In this document: positions 7,084-12,908 of the stretch, in pieces
Numbering within the stretch: position 1 is the first letter of the stretch
How the letters are laid out: every line of letters begins with the position of its first letter
From: Actinomycetota bacterium
GTDB taxonomy: Bacteria; Actinomycetota; Actinomycetes; Nanopelagicales; Nanopelagicaceae
Reading direction: 5' to 3'
Length of the DNA stretch: 12,908 nt
Assembly (NCBI GenBank): GCA_009700715.1
Contig: WLLM01000010.1
Span: forward strand, 1-12,908
Notes under the pieces: model-generated
Told to the model about the DNA's origin: nothing
What the model saw: the letters and a program-made list of their open reading frames with translations, nothing else
The model's database searches: none
Position numbers and translations under genes: made by a program

Positions 7084-7089
7084 TAGACT
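7084..7089 (+). promoter_or_regulatory. Putative -10 element before the SURF1 gene
   Basis: TAGACT ends 6 bases before the ATG at 7096, again TANNNT at leaderless spacing with no Shine-Dalgarno. The gap to the DUF3099 stop is only 24 bases, so read-through from the upstream promoter is also likely. Confidence 0.4.
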
Positions 7090-7095
7090 CGCACT

Positions 7096-7824
7096 ATGAG
7101 CGAACTCGGTAAACCGATCAAGGAACCTCGCTCAATCTTAAAAACCTTAATCGCCCTGATTTTAATCGCCGGCTGCCTTTGGGCAAGTCAATGGCAATTT
7201 CAACGTGGAATAGATCGTCAAGATCGCAACGCGATTATCGAATCACAGCTTCAACTTCCGGCGATTGAATTATCCGAAACCAATGACGACTTTTCCAAAG
7301 TTGAATGGCGAACCGTTACGGCGCAGGGAACTTTCGATTCGCAAAAGCAAATACTTTTAAAGAATAGATACTTTGAAGGTGTCTATGGCTACGAAGTTTT
7401 GACGAGATTTACCTCCAGCGACGGTCGCTCATTCTGGGTAGATCGCGGATGGGTTAAGGCTGGAAAAGATGCAACTACCGCCCCAATTGTGAGCGCGCCC
7501 CCAACTGAAGAAGTTTCAATCAAAGCTCGCCTACGTTTAGATCGATCCCTTCCGCAAGGCGCTTTCTTCGCTCTTCCATCCAGTGGTGGCGGAATGATCT
7601 CTAAGTTGAATGCGCAGACAGATTCGAAATCTGAAGGTTTCTATTTAGATTTGCTAAGCGGTTCTGTGGAATCACTAACCCCAGAAGTTCCCGCGCAGGT
7701 TCCCGAATTAAGCGATGGTCCGCATCTTGCCTATGCCTTGCAATGGATCTTTTTCGCAGGCCTTGTGATCTACGGTCGAATACTAATTCGTCGTGGTCAG
7801 ATCCTGACGAGCAAAGAGTTCTGA
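7096..7824 (+). CDS. SURF1 family cytochrome oxidase assembly protein
   Basis: A 242-residue membrane protein of the SURF1/Shy1 family, which helps assemble the heme a-containing subunit of aa3-type cytochrome c oxidase. The topology is typical: a short N-terminal tail, a first membrane helix (about 14-32) followed by the WQFQRG motif (33-38), a large extracytoplasmic domain, and a second helix (about 213-231) preceded by HLAYALQW. Conserved family features include LLKNRYFEGVYGYEVLTRF and WVDRGWV (114-120). The C-terminal tail after the second helix is short, and its last 13 codons plus stop overlap the end of the convergent ABC exporter gene. No Shine-Dalgarno is present, but a TAGACT hexamer precedes the ATG. 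The family call rests on the two helices and these motifs. Confidence 0.9.
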   Translation: MSELGKPIKEPRSILKTLIALILIAGCLWASQWQFQRGIDRQDRNAIIESQLQLPAIELSETNDDFSKVEWRTVTAQGTFDSQKQILLKNRYFEGVYGYEVLTRFTSSDGRSFWVDRGWVKAGKDATTAPIVSAPPTEEVSIKARLRLDRSLPQGAFFALPSSGGGMISKLNAQTDSKSEGFYLDLLSGSVESLTPEVPAQVPELSDGPHLAYALQWIFFAGLVIYGRILIRRGQILTSKEF

Positions 7825-9651
7825 ATAAAGCCCGCCATTTAGAACAAGTTCTTCATGCTTTCCGCGCTCGGCGATGGATCCATTTTCCAGAACGATAATC
7901 TGATCAGCGTTCATTACAGTGCTAAGGCGATGGGCAATCACGATACTGGTTCGACCGTGTAACGCTTGAGCAAGCGCCTTCTGGACAAGTTCTTCATTTT
8001 CAGAATCGAGATGAGCCGTTGCTTCATCAAGAATTACGATACTTGGTGATTTCAAAAGTAGCCGCGCAATAGCCAGTCTTTGTTTCTCGCCACCTGATAA
8101 TCGATGTCCGCGTTCGCCAACCATAGTCTCTAGGCCATTTGGCAGAGATGAAACTAGATCCCAAATTTGAGCTGCTTCACATGCCGCTTGCATTTCGGCG
8201 ATCGTGGCATCGCTCTTTGCATATCTGAGATTAGAGGTGATGGTGTCGTGAAAAAGGTGTGAATCTTGCATAACGACGCCAATAGATGCGCGTAGTGAAT
8301 TAAGGGTGAAGTTGCGGATATCTTCGCCATCGATTGAGATTGCCCCACCGGTTACATCGTAGAGTCGTGGAAGTAGCGCGCTGATAGTTGTCTTACCAGC
8401 ACCAGATGGTCCAACTAGAGCAGTAACTGTTCCGGGTTTAACTTCAAAAGAAATACCCTTAAGAATTTCTTCAGCATCTTTAATTTCAGGAAGTGATGCA
8501 GCCTCAAGTGAAGCAAGAGAAATTTCTTGAGCCTTTGGATATGTAAAACGTACAGCTGTGAAAGCAATCGCCGGCGTCTTGCTCATCAACTCAATCGGTT
8601 TGGCAATCTCCTTCACCATTGGTTCAAGATCTAATACTTCGAAGACGCGCTCGAAAGAGACTAGTGCGCCCATAACATCAACGCGCACTGTTGCTAGAGC
8701 AACAAGCGGACCGTATAGACGTGCCAGCAAAGTGGTAATCGCGATAAGACTTCCAACGGTTATAGCGCCATCTATCGCCAGGTGTCCCCCGATGCCATAG
8801 GCGATCGCCGTCGCAAGAGCGGCGATGCTAATAAGCGCGATAAAGAAGAAGGTGTTGAGCATCGCCATGGAGATACCGATATCGGCAACTTTGCGAGCTT
8901 TAGCTTTAAAGACTTTCGATTCTGTGTTCAAATCACCATAGAGCTTTACCAAGAGCGCACCAGATACGTTAAAACGCTCAGTCATAGTTGATGACATTTC
9001 AGCGTTAATCTCAAATGAATCACGGGTGTACCCCTGGAGTCGTGAACCAATCCACTTTGTGGGGGCCAGAAATATGGGTAACAATAAGAGAGACGCGATA
9101 GTTATCTGCCAACTCAGCGCCAGCATTGTGCCAACTACCAAGACAAGAGTTAAGACGTTGCTGATGATTCCGGAGAAAGTTGATGTGAAGGCTCGTTGTG
9201 CGCCAATCACATCGGAATTTATTCGGGAAATTAACGCACCTGTTTGGGTTCGAGTAAAGAAGGCAATTGATTGCTCTTGTACGTGGCGAAAGACCTGGGA
9301 ACGAAGGTCATAGATCAAACCTTCACCGATCTTTGCCGAAATCCAACGGACAACGATATTTACGACAGCGCTTGCAATGGCCAGTAATGCAACGGCCACT
9401 GCCATTGTTGTAACTACTCCACGATCTTTCGGGATGACTCCCTTATCAATTAGTTCGCGAAGCAATAGCGGCGTTGCGATAGTTAGAACGGCATCCAGAA
9501 TGAGGCAGACCAAAAAGAGTGCGAAGACTGATTTGTAAGGAATTGCATAGGCGAAGATTCGTTTTAGAGTCCCAGGTTTTAACTTGGCATGTTTAACCGA
9601 CTGATCAGAACTTAAGGTGCGAAGAGCCATCCAGCCCGCGTGCATTGACAT
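7783..9651 (-). CDS. ABC exporter with fused membrane and ATPase domains
   Basis: A 622-residue half-transporter of the exporter type (MsbA/LmrA-like), expected to work as a dimer in the cytoplasmic membrane. A membrane domain with about six helices (about 40-330) precedes the nucleotide-binding domain (about 360-615). That domain has Walker A GPSGAGKTT (414-422), Q-loop Q462, signature LSGGEKQR (518-525), Walker B IVILDEATAHLD (538-549) and H-loop H574, all intact. An insertion of about 20 residues after FTYPKAQ (SLASLEAASLPEIKDAEEIL) precedes Walker A. I recall this insertion from a group of actinobacterial exporters. The substrate cannot be inferred. The first ATG (9651) is used, with only a weak GGAA upstream; ATGs at 9645 or 9630 are alternatives. 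It follows sufT by 44 bases and overlaps SURF1 tail-to-tail by 42 bases. Confidence 0.94.
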   Translation of the reverse strand: MSMHAGWMALRTLSSDQSVKHAKLKPGTLKRIFAYAIPYKSVFALFLVCLILDAVLTIATPLLLRELIDKGVIPKDRGVVTTMAVAVALLAIASAVVNIVVRWISAKIGEGLIYDLRSQVFRHVQEQSIAFFTRTQTGALISRINSDVIGAQRAFTSTFSGIISNVLTLVLVVGTMLALSWQITIASLLLLPIFLAPTKWIGSRLQGYTRDSFEINAEMSSTMTERFNVSGALLVKLYGDLNTESKVFKAKARKVADIGISMAMLNTFFFIALISIAALATAIAYGIGGHLAIDGAITVGSLIAITTLLARLYGPLVALATVRVDVMGALVSFERVFEVLDLEPMVKEIAKPIELMSKTPAIAFTAVRFTYPKAQEISLASLEAASLPEIKDAEEILKGISFEVKPGTVTALVGPSGAGKTTISALLPRLYDVTGGAISIDGEDIRNFTLNSLRASIGVVMQDSHLFHDTITSNLRYAKSDATIAEMQAACEAAQIWDLVSSLPNGLETMVGERGHRLSGGEKQRLAIARLLLKSPSIVILDEATAHLDSENEELVQKALAQALHGRTSIVIAHRLSTVMNADQIIVLENGSIAERGKHEELVLNGGLYSELFARQDLTTTN

Positions 9652-9695
9652 AAAGCGTTCCGATCAATAAAGAAGAGCGTTTGAACTAAGTTGGA

Positions 9696-10007
9696 TCAAA
9701 CGGTGAAGCCGAGGGCGCGCAATTGTTCGCGGCCGTCGTCTGTGATCTTATCTGGACCCCAAGGTGGCATCCACACCCAGTTGATCTTTACATCTGAGGT
9801 ATGCGGAGCAAGGGCCTGACGAGTTTGATCTTCGATCACATCTTGCAATGGACAAGCAGCTGATGTGAGCGTCATATTCAATACGGCAATGTTGTTATCG
9901 TCGACCATCACATCGTAGATAAGTCCGAGATCAACCACATTGATACCAAGCTCAGGATCGACGACATCCTTCATCGCCTCGGTTACATCATCAATTGTTG
10001 CTGTCAT
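9696..10007 (-). CDS. sufT: SufT-like DUF59/MIP18 family Fe-S assembly factor
   Basis: A 103-residue single-domain MIP18/DUF59 protein. Members next to suf genes help mature Fe-S proteins. The motifs are DPELGINVVDLGLIYDV (17-33), TLTSAACPL with conserved C52, and the C-terminal WGPDKITDDGREQLRALGF. It is the last suf gene before the ABC exporter and is separated from sufU by a 61-base gap, longer than the other suf junctions. Its ATG has a good Shine-Dalgarno, GGAG with a 7-base spacer. The family is clear. The exact job (cluster transfer, or help for SufBCD) is inferred from position. Confidence 0.92.
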   Translation of the reverse strand: MTATIDDVTEAMKDVVDPELGINVVDLGLIYDVMVDDNNIAVLNMTLTSAACPLQDVIEDQTRQALAPHTSDVKINWVWMPPWGPDKITDDGREQLRALGFTV

Positions 10008-10031
10008 GGTTTATCTCCGTTTTTGCCTCTT

Positions 10032-10050
10032 TAGTAAGTAGATCTTACTA
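10032..10050. repeat. 7-5-7 inverted repeat between sufU and sufT
   Basis: TAGTAAG-TAGAT-CTTACTA is a perfect 7-base inverted repeat with a 5-base spacer in the sufU-sufT gap, 25 bases before the sufT start. It could be an RNA hairpin or a dimer-binding operator. No U tract follows on the minus strand, so it does not look like a terminator of the suf transcript. Confidence 0.5.
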
Positions 10051-10068
10051 GCCAAAATCTTTGCTTCT

Positions 10069-10506
10069 TTACTTCGCCTGCGCCTGCACGCTGGCATCTT
10101 TAAATGCCATCCAACCTAGAAGTGCACATTTTATACGGGCTGGATATTTTGATACGCCAGCTAAAGCGACGGCATCTTCCAAGAGATCTTCATTGCCTTC
10201 TACCGTGCCTTTGCTCTGCATGAGCGCGACAAACTCGTCGTAGATTTTGTAGGCATCAGTGATCGTTTTCCCGATGAGCAAATCTGTAAGGATTGAAACG
10301 CTAGCTTGCGAAATAGAGCAGCCAACGCCATCCCAGGTAATCGCTTCCACAACTCCGTCTTTGACAGTGATATTTAAATCGATCTCATCCCCACACGAAG
10401 GATTTACGTGGTGTACCTGGGCATCGTAATTAGCAGAAAGTTTCTTATTCTGCGGATTCTTATAGTGATCCAGGATCACCTCTTGATAAAGGTTATCTAG
10501 CTGCAT
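10069..10506 (-). CDS. sufU: SufU zinc-dependent sulfur transfer protein
   Basis: A 145-residue SufU of the IscU/NifU fold. In Gram-positive bacteria SufU accepts persulfide sulfur from SufS through a zinc-ligand swap rather than acting as a scaffold. The expected metal ligands are present: C38 and D40 in NPSCGDE, C63 in GVGCSIS, and C127 in RIKCALLGW. The conserved YQEVILDHYKNPQN start is also present. The longer segment between the second and third cysteines (about 79-118) separates SufU from IscU. The ATG overlaps the sufS stop as TAATG, so the partner proteins are translationally coupled. The enzyme pair works in the cytoplasm. Confidence 0.97.
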   Translation of the reverse strand: MQLDNLYQEVILDHYKNPQNKKLSANYDAQVHHVNPSCGDEIDLNITVKDGVVEAITWDGVGCSISQASVSILTDLLIGKTITDAYKIYDEFVALMQSKGTVEGNEDLLEDAVALAGVSKYPARIKCALLGWMAFKDASVQAQAK

Positions 10507-11750
10507 TATCCAAAGTATTTCTGTGCGGCTAAAATTGATGTGCAGAGCTGATCAATATCATCAAGGGTGTTATAGAGATAGAAACTCGCACGAGTAGTTG
10601 CTGGAACACCCATCTTGCGAGTTAGCGGCCAGGCGCAATGATGTCCAGTGCGAACTGCAATTCCTGCGTCGTCTAAGAATTGCCCGAGATCGTGCGGGTG
10701 AATCTCACCAAGCGTGAATGAAACTGCTCCCCCGCGCATATTCGTATCAAGGGGTCCAACAACTCGAAGTGAATCGATCGCTGCCATGTTTGCTATTGCG
10801 TATTTGGTAAGTTCGATTTCGTGGTTATGAATTGCCGGCATACCAATCTTGGAGAGGTACTTCACCGCTTCACCCAAACCAACGATCTGCGCCATATTTG
10901 GTACACCGGGCTCGAATTTGCGTGGCGCTGGAGCCCAAGTTGCATCAGTCATTGTTACTGACTCAATCATCGAGCCACCAAATAAGAATGGTGGCAATTC
11001 TGCAAGAAGGTTTGAACGTCCCCAAAGAACTCCGACTCCAGTGGGTCCAACTGCTTTGTGACCTGAGAACGCTAAGAAATCAATATCTAGCTCAACAACG
11101 TTTACCGGCATATGTGGAACAGATTGGCAGGCATCAAGGATGAAGACCGCTCCAACGTCGTGAGTTCGCTTAACTAACTCATCGAGCAGATTAATTGTTC
11201 CGAGAACGTTTGATTGATGAGTAAGGGCGACAATCTTGGTCTTGGTAGTTATGACCGAGTTGATATCTGATAGATCAAGGCGTCCTTCTGGAGTTACCTC
11301 GAACCATTTTAAAACTGCGCCAGTGCGCGCAGCCAACTGCTGCCAAGGAATGAGATTTGCGTGGTGTTCCATTTCAGAGACCACGATTTCATCGCCTGCA
11401 GATAGGTGAAATTTATTTCCTTTTGGGGCAGACCCAATTGAATATGCCAGCAAGTTAAGGGCTTCGGTTGAACTCTTAGTGAAGACGATCTCGTCTTCTT
11501 GCCCACCAATAAATTCACTAACTACTTGTCGTGCAGATTCAATTGCCTCGGTCGCTTCTTCGGCTAATTGATGCGCTCCGCGATGCGCGGCGGCGTTATG
11601 TAGGCGGTAGAAATTGCTCTCCGCATCGATAACAACGTTCGGCTTCTGGCTTGTTGCACCGCTATCTAGATAAACCAGACGCTTTCCGTCACGAATCTTG
11701 CGATCGAAGATCGGAAAATCCGCACGGATTGCGACTGCATCAAAGGCCAT
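10506..11750 (-). CDS. sufS: SufS cysteine desulfurase
   Basis: A 414-residue group II cysteine desulfurase, normal length, that takes sulfur from L-cysteine with pyridoxal phosphate and passes it to SufU. Visible residues are YLDSGATSQKP (27-37), EMEHHANLIPW with H130 near the cofactor, D206 in ILDACQS, the PLP lysine K232 in SGHKAVGPTG, the persulfide cysteine C372 in RTGHHCAWP, and R387 in TTRASFYLYN. The start at 11750 lies 20 bases after the sufC stop without a clear Shine-Dalgarno. A perfect palindrome overlaps the sufC stop in that gap. It ends by overlapping sufU by one base. Confidence 0.98.
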   Translation of the reverse strand: MAFDAVAIRADFPIFDRKIRDGKRLVYLDSGATSQKPNVVIDAESNFYRLHNAAAHRGAHQLAEEATEAIESARQVVSEFIGGQEDEIVFTKSSTEALNLLAYSIGSAPKGNKFHLSAGDEIVVSEMEHHANLIPWQQLAARTGAVLKWFEVTPEGRLDLSDINSVITTKTKIVALTHQSNVLGTINLLDELVKRTHDVGAVFILDACQSVPHMPVNVVELDIDFLAFSGHKAVGPTGVGVLWGRSNLLAELPPFLFGGSMIESVTMTDATWAPAPRKFEPGVPNMAQIVGLGEAVKYLSKIGMPAIHNHEIELTKYAIANMAAIDSLRVVGPLDTNMRGGAVSFTLGEIHPHDLGQFLDDAGIAVRTGHHCAWPLTRKMGVPATTRASFYLYNTLDDIDQLCTSILAAQKYFG

Positions 11751-11758
11751 GAATTTTA

Positions 11759-11774
11759 GTAATTGCGCAATTAC
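11759..11774. repeat. 16-base palindrome at the sufC stop / sufS start junction
   Basis: GTAATTGCGCAATTAC is a perfect 16-base palindrome that includes the sufC stop codon and ends 8 bases before the sufS ATG. As RNA it could form a six-pair stem with a GCGC loop right where ribosomes leave sufC and enter sufS. As DNA it could bind a dimeric regulator. It shares GTAA and TTAC ends with the repeat before sufT, with a spacing that differs by one base. Confidence 0.5.
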
Positions 11775-12523
11775 GCAGTTACGTACTCCGCATAACCATT
11801 TGCTTCAAGCTTTTCGGCAAGCTCTGGCCCACCTTGTTCGACGATCTTGCCAGCGGCAAAGACGTGAACGAAATCTGGCTTGATGTAGCGAAGAATTCGG
11901 GTGTAGTGAGTAATTAGAAGAACGCCAAGATCGTTTGCAGCCTTGGCGCGGTTCACGCCTTCTGAAACGATGCGAAGTGCATCAACATCGAGACCTGAAT
12001 CTGTCTCATCGAGAATTGCCATCTTTGGCTTTAGCAATTCAAGTTGCATGATTTCGTGGCGCTTCTTTTCTCCGCCAGAGAATCCTTCGTTGACATTGCG
12101 CTGTGCAAATGATGGATCCATGCTGAGCGCTTCCATTGCACCCTTAACTTCGCCAACCCAAGTACGTAACTTAGGCGCTTCACCGCGCAAAGCAGTTGCC
12201 GCTGTGCGAAGGAAGTTAGAGACAGATACGCCAGGAACTTCAACTGGATATTGCATCGCTAAGAAGAGTCCAGCCTTTGCGCGTTCATCGACAGTCATCT
12301 CGAGTACGTCTGCACCATCGAGAGTAACTGTGCCACCGGTGATTGTGTATTTAGGGTGGCCAGCGATTGAATAGGCAAGAGTTGATTTACCAGAACCGTT
12401 AGGTCCCATGATTGCGTGGGTTTCACCAGATTTGATAGTGAGGTCTACGCCTTTAAGAATCTCTACTGCACCATTTTCGGTGTCAACAGAGACTTTAAGT
12501 CCGCGGATTTCCAGAGTGCTCAT
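11771..12523 (-). CDS. sufC: SufC Fe-S assembly ATPase
   Basis: A 250-residue ABC-type ATPase without membrane domains, which works in the cytoplasmic SufBCD scaffold complex. All nucleotide motifs are present: Walker A GPNGSGKST (40-48), Q-loop Q91 in AMQYPVEVPG, the SufC-type signature FSGGEKKRHEI (148-158), Walker B MAILDETDSGLD (168-179) and H206 in ITHYTRIL. The FSGGEKKR signature and DSGLD wording separate SufC from transporter ATPases. The ATG at 12523 has GAGGAAAG upstream with suitable spacing. It follows the Rieske gene by 12 bases and lies within the sufD-Rieske-sufC-sufS-sufU-sufT order. Confidence 0.98.
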   Translation of the reverse strand: MSTLEIRGLKVSVDTENGAVEILKGVDLTIKSGETHAIMGPNGSGKSTLAYSIAGHPKYTITGGTVTLDGADVLEMTVDERAKAGLFLAMQYPVEVPGVSVSNFLRTAATALRGEAPKLRTWVGEVKGAMEALSMDPSFAQRNVNEGFSGGEKKRHEIMQLELLKPKMAILDETDSGLDVDALRIVSEGVNRAKAANDLGVLLITHYTRILRYIKPDFVHVFAAGKIVEQGGPELAEKLEANGYAEYVTA

Positions 12524-12535
12524 GAACTTTCCTCG

Positions 12536-12832
12536 CTACGCATCTACCGTGACGGAGTCTCCGTCAACGCTTACTGAATAAGTCTTAATTGGTGCAACTG
12601 CAGGAGGCGTTAACGCCTCCCCCGTACGAAGATCAAATTCGGCTCCATGAAGCCAGCATTCGATCTTGAAATCTGTGACATCGCCTTCAGATAGTGACGC
12701 ATCAGAATGTGAGCAGGTGTCATCAACCGCGAAAACTTCATCGCCAACACGCGCTACGCAGATAGAGCGACCGTCTTTTTCAATTTTGATCGGCTTTCCT
12801 GCAGTTAGCTCACTTAGTTTTAGATCGCTCAT
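12536..12832 (-). CDS. Rieske-type [2Fe-2S] ferredoxin in the suf operon
   Basis: A 98-residue soluble Rieske protein. The cluster ligands are visible as C40-S-H42 (DDTCSHSDASL) and C59-W-L-H62 (ECWLHGAEFDLRTGEA). The usual start of this small family (LSELTAGKPIKIE) and a C-terminal strand region (TYSVSVDGDSVTV) are present. It has no signal peptide or membrane helix, so a cytoplasmic electron carrier is expected. It starts directly after the sufD stop with no spacer and lies 12 bases before sufC. In Actinobacteria such genes are commonly found at this place in suf operons and are often annotated as dioxygenase ferredoxin subunits. A role in supplying electrons to Fe-S assembly is inferred from position only. 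Confidence 0.94.
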   Translation of the reverse strand: MSDLKLSELTAGKPIKIEKDGRSICVARVGDEVFAVDDTCSHSDASLSEGDVTDFKIECWLHGAEFDLRTGEALTPPAVAPIKTYSVSVDGDSVTVDA

Positions 12833-12908
12833 TTACGCACCAGCCTTGGCAAGTTCGCCATCAATGCGCTCCATTAAACGATCTTGAATAACTTCATCAC
12901 CGATTTCA
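12833..12908 (-). CDS. sufD: C-terminal end of SufD, cut off by window edge
   Basis: Only the last 24 codons and the TAA stop are in the window; the reading frame runs off the right edge. The charged, helical sequence (GDEVIQDRLMERIDGELAKAG) fits the end of SufB/SufD scaffold proteins. The position before the Rieske gene and sufC points to SufD, which forms the cytoplasmic SufBCD complex. The call rests mainly on gene order. Confidence 0.7.
   Translation of the reverse strand, partial: EIGDEVIQDRLMERIDGELAKAGA

Noticed and set aside
9652..9695. Terminator between sufT and the ABC exporter
   Set aside because: The 44-base gap has no GC-rich stem followed by a U tract, so read-through into the exporter cannot be excluded and no terminator is called.
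11943..12374. Plus-strand reading frame of 143 codons opposite sufC
   Set aside because: It is fully antisense to a clear SufC ATPase with all motifs intact, and its Ser/Arg/Pro-rich product resembles no family I know.

Overview
The window looks like a housekeeping stretch of a small, moderately low-GC actinobacterial chromosome. Reasons: a mabA-inhA-like fabG-fabI pair, a DUF3099 gene, a SURF1 gene, an actinobacterial-type suf cluster with a Rieske ferredoxin between sufD and sufC, the order infC-rpmI-rplT-TrmH-pheS-pheT, and GC content in the high forties by eye. A streamlined freshwater lineage such as the Nanopelagicales (acI) would fit, but that placement is an inference. No mobile element, CRISPR array, tRNA or rRNA gene was seen, and no gene-free stretch exceeds 300 bases.

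Layout: positions 1-4983 (minus strand) hold the translation cluster infC, rpmI, rplT, a TrmH-family rRNA methyltransferase, pheS and a pheT cut off by the left edge. Positions 4984-5210 are a non-coding leader with a terminator-like hairpin. Positions 5211-6695 (minus) hold fabI and fabG, which abut as TAA-ATG. An 82-base divergent region separates fabG from two plus-strand membrane genes, DUF3099 and SURF1 (6778-7824). SURF1 overlaps tail-to-tail with an ABC exporter (7783-9651, minus). Positions 9696-12908 (minus) hold, in reverse order of transcription, sufT (DUF59), sufU, sufS, sufC, a Rieske ferredoxin and the last 24 codons of sufD.

Together the genes cover translation initiation and ribosome assembly, Phe-tRNA charging, the two reductases of type II fatty acid elongation, cytochrome oxidase assembly, and Fe-S cluster assembly from cysteine sulfur. 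The transcription units read leftwards except for the DUF3099-SURF1 pair.

No clearly new multi-gene system is visible. The points worth a second look are regulatory. infC appears to start at an AUC codon behind a strong Shine-Dalgarno, which adds 36 residues that an ATG-only call would lose. Four genes without a Shine-Dalgarno have a TANNNT hexamer 6-7 bases before the ATG, as expected for leaderless transcripts. Inverted repeats sit at the sufC/sufS and sufU/sufT junctions and in the fabG/DUF3099 divergent region. The octamer GCGATCGC occurs at least five times.
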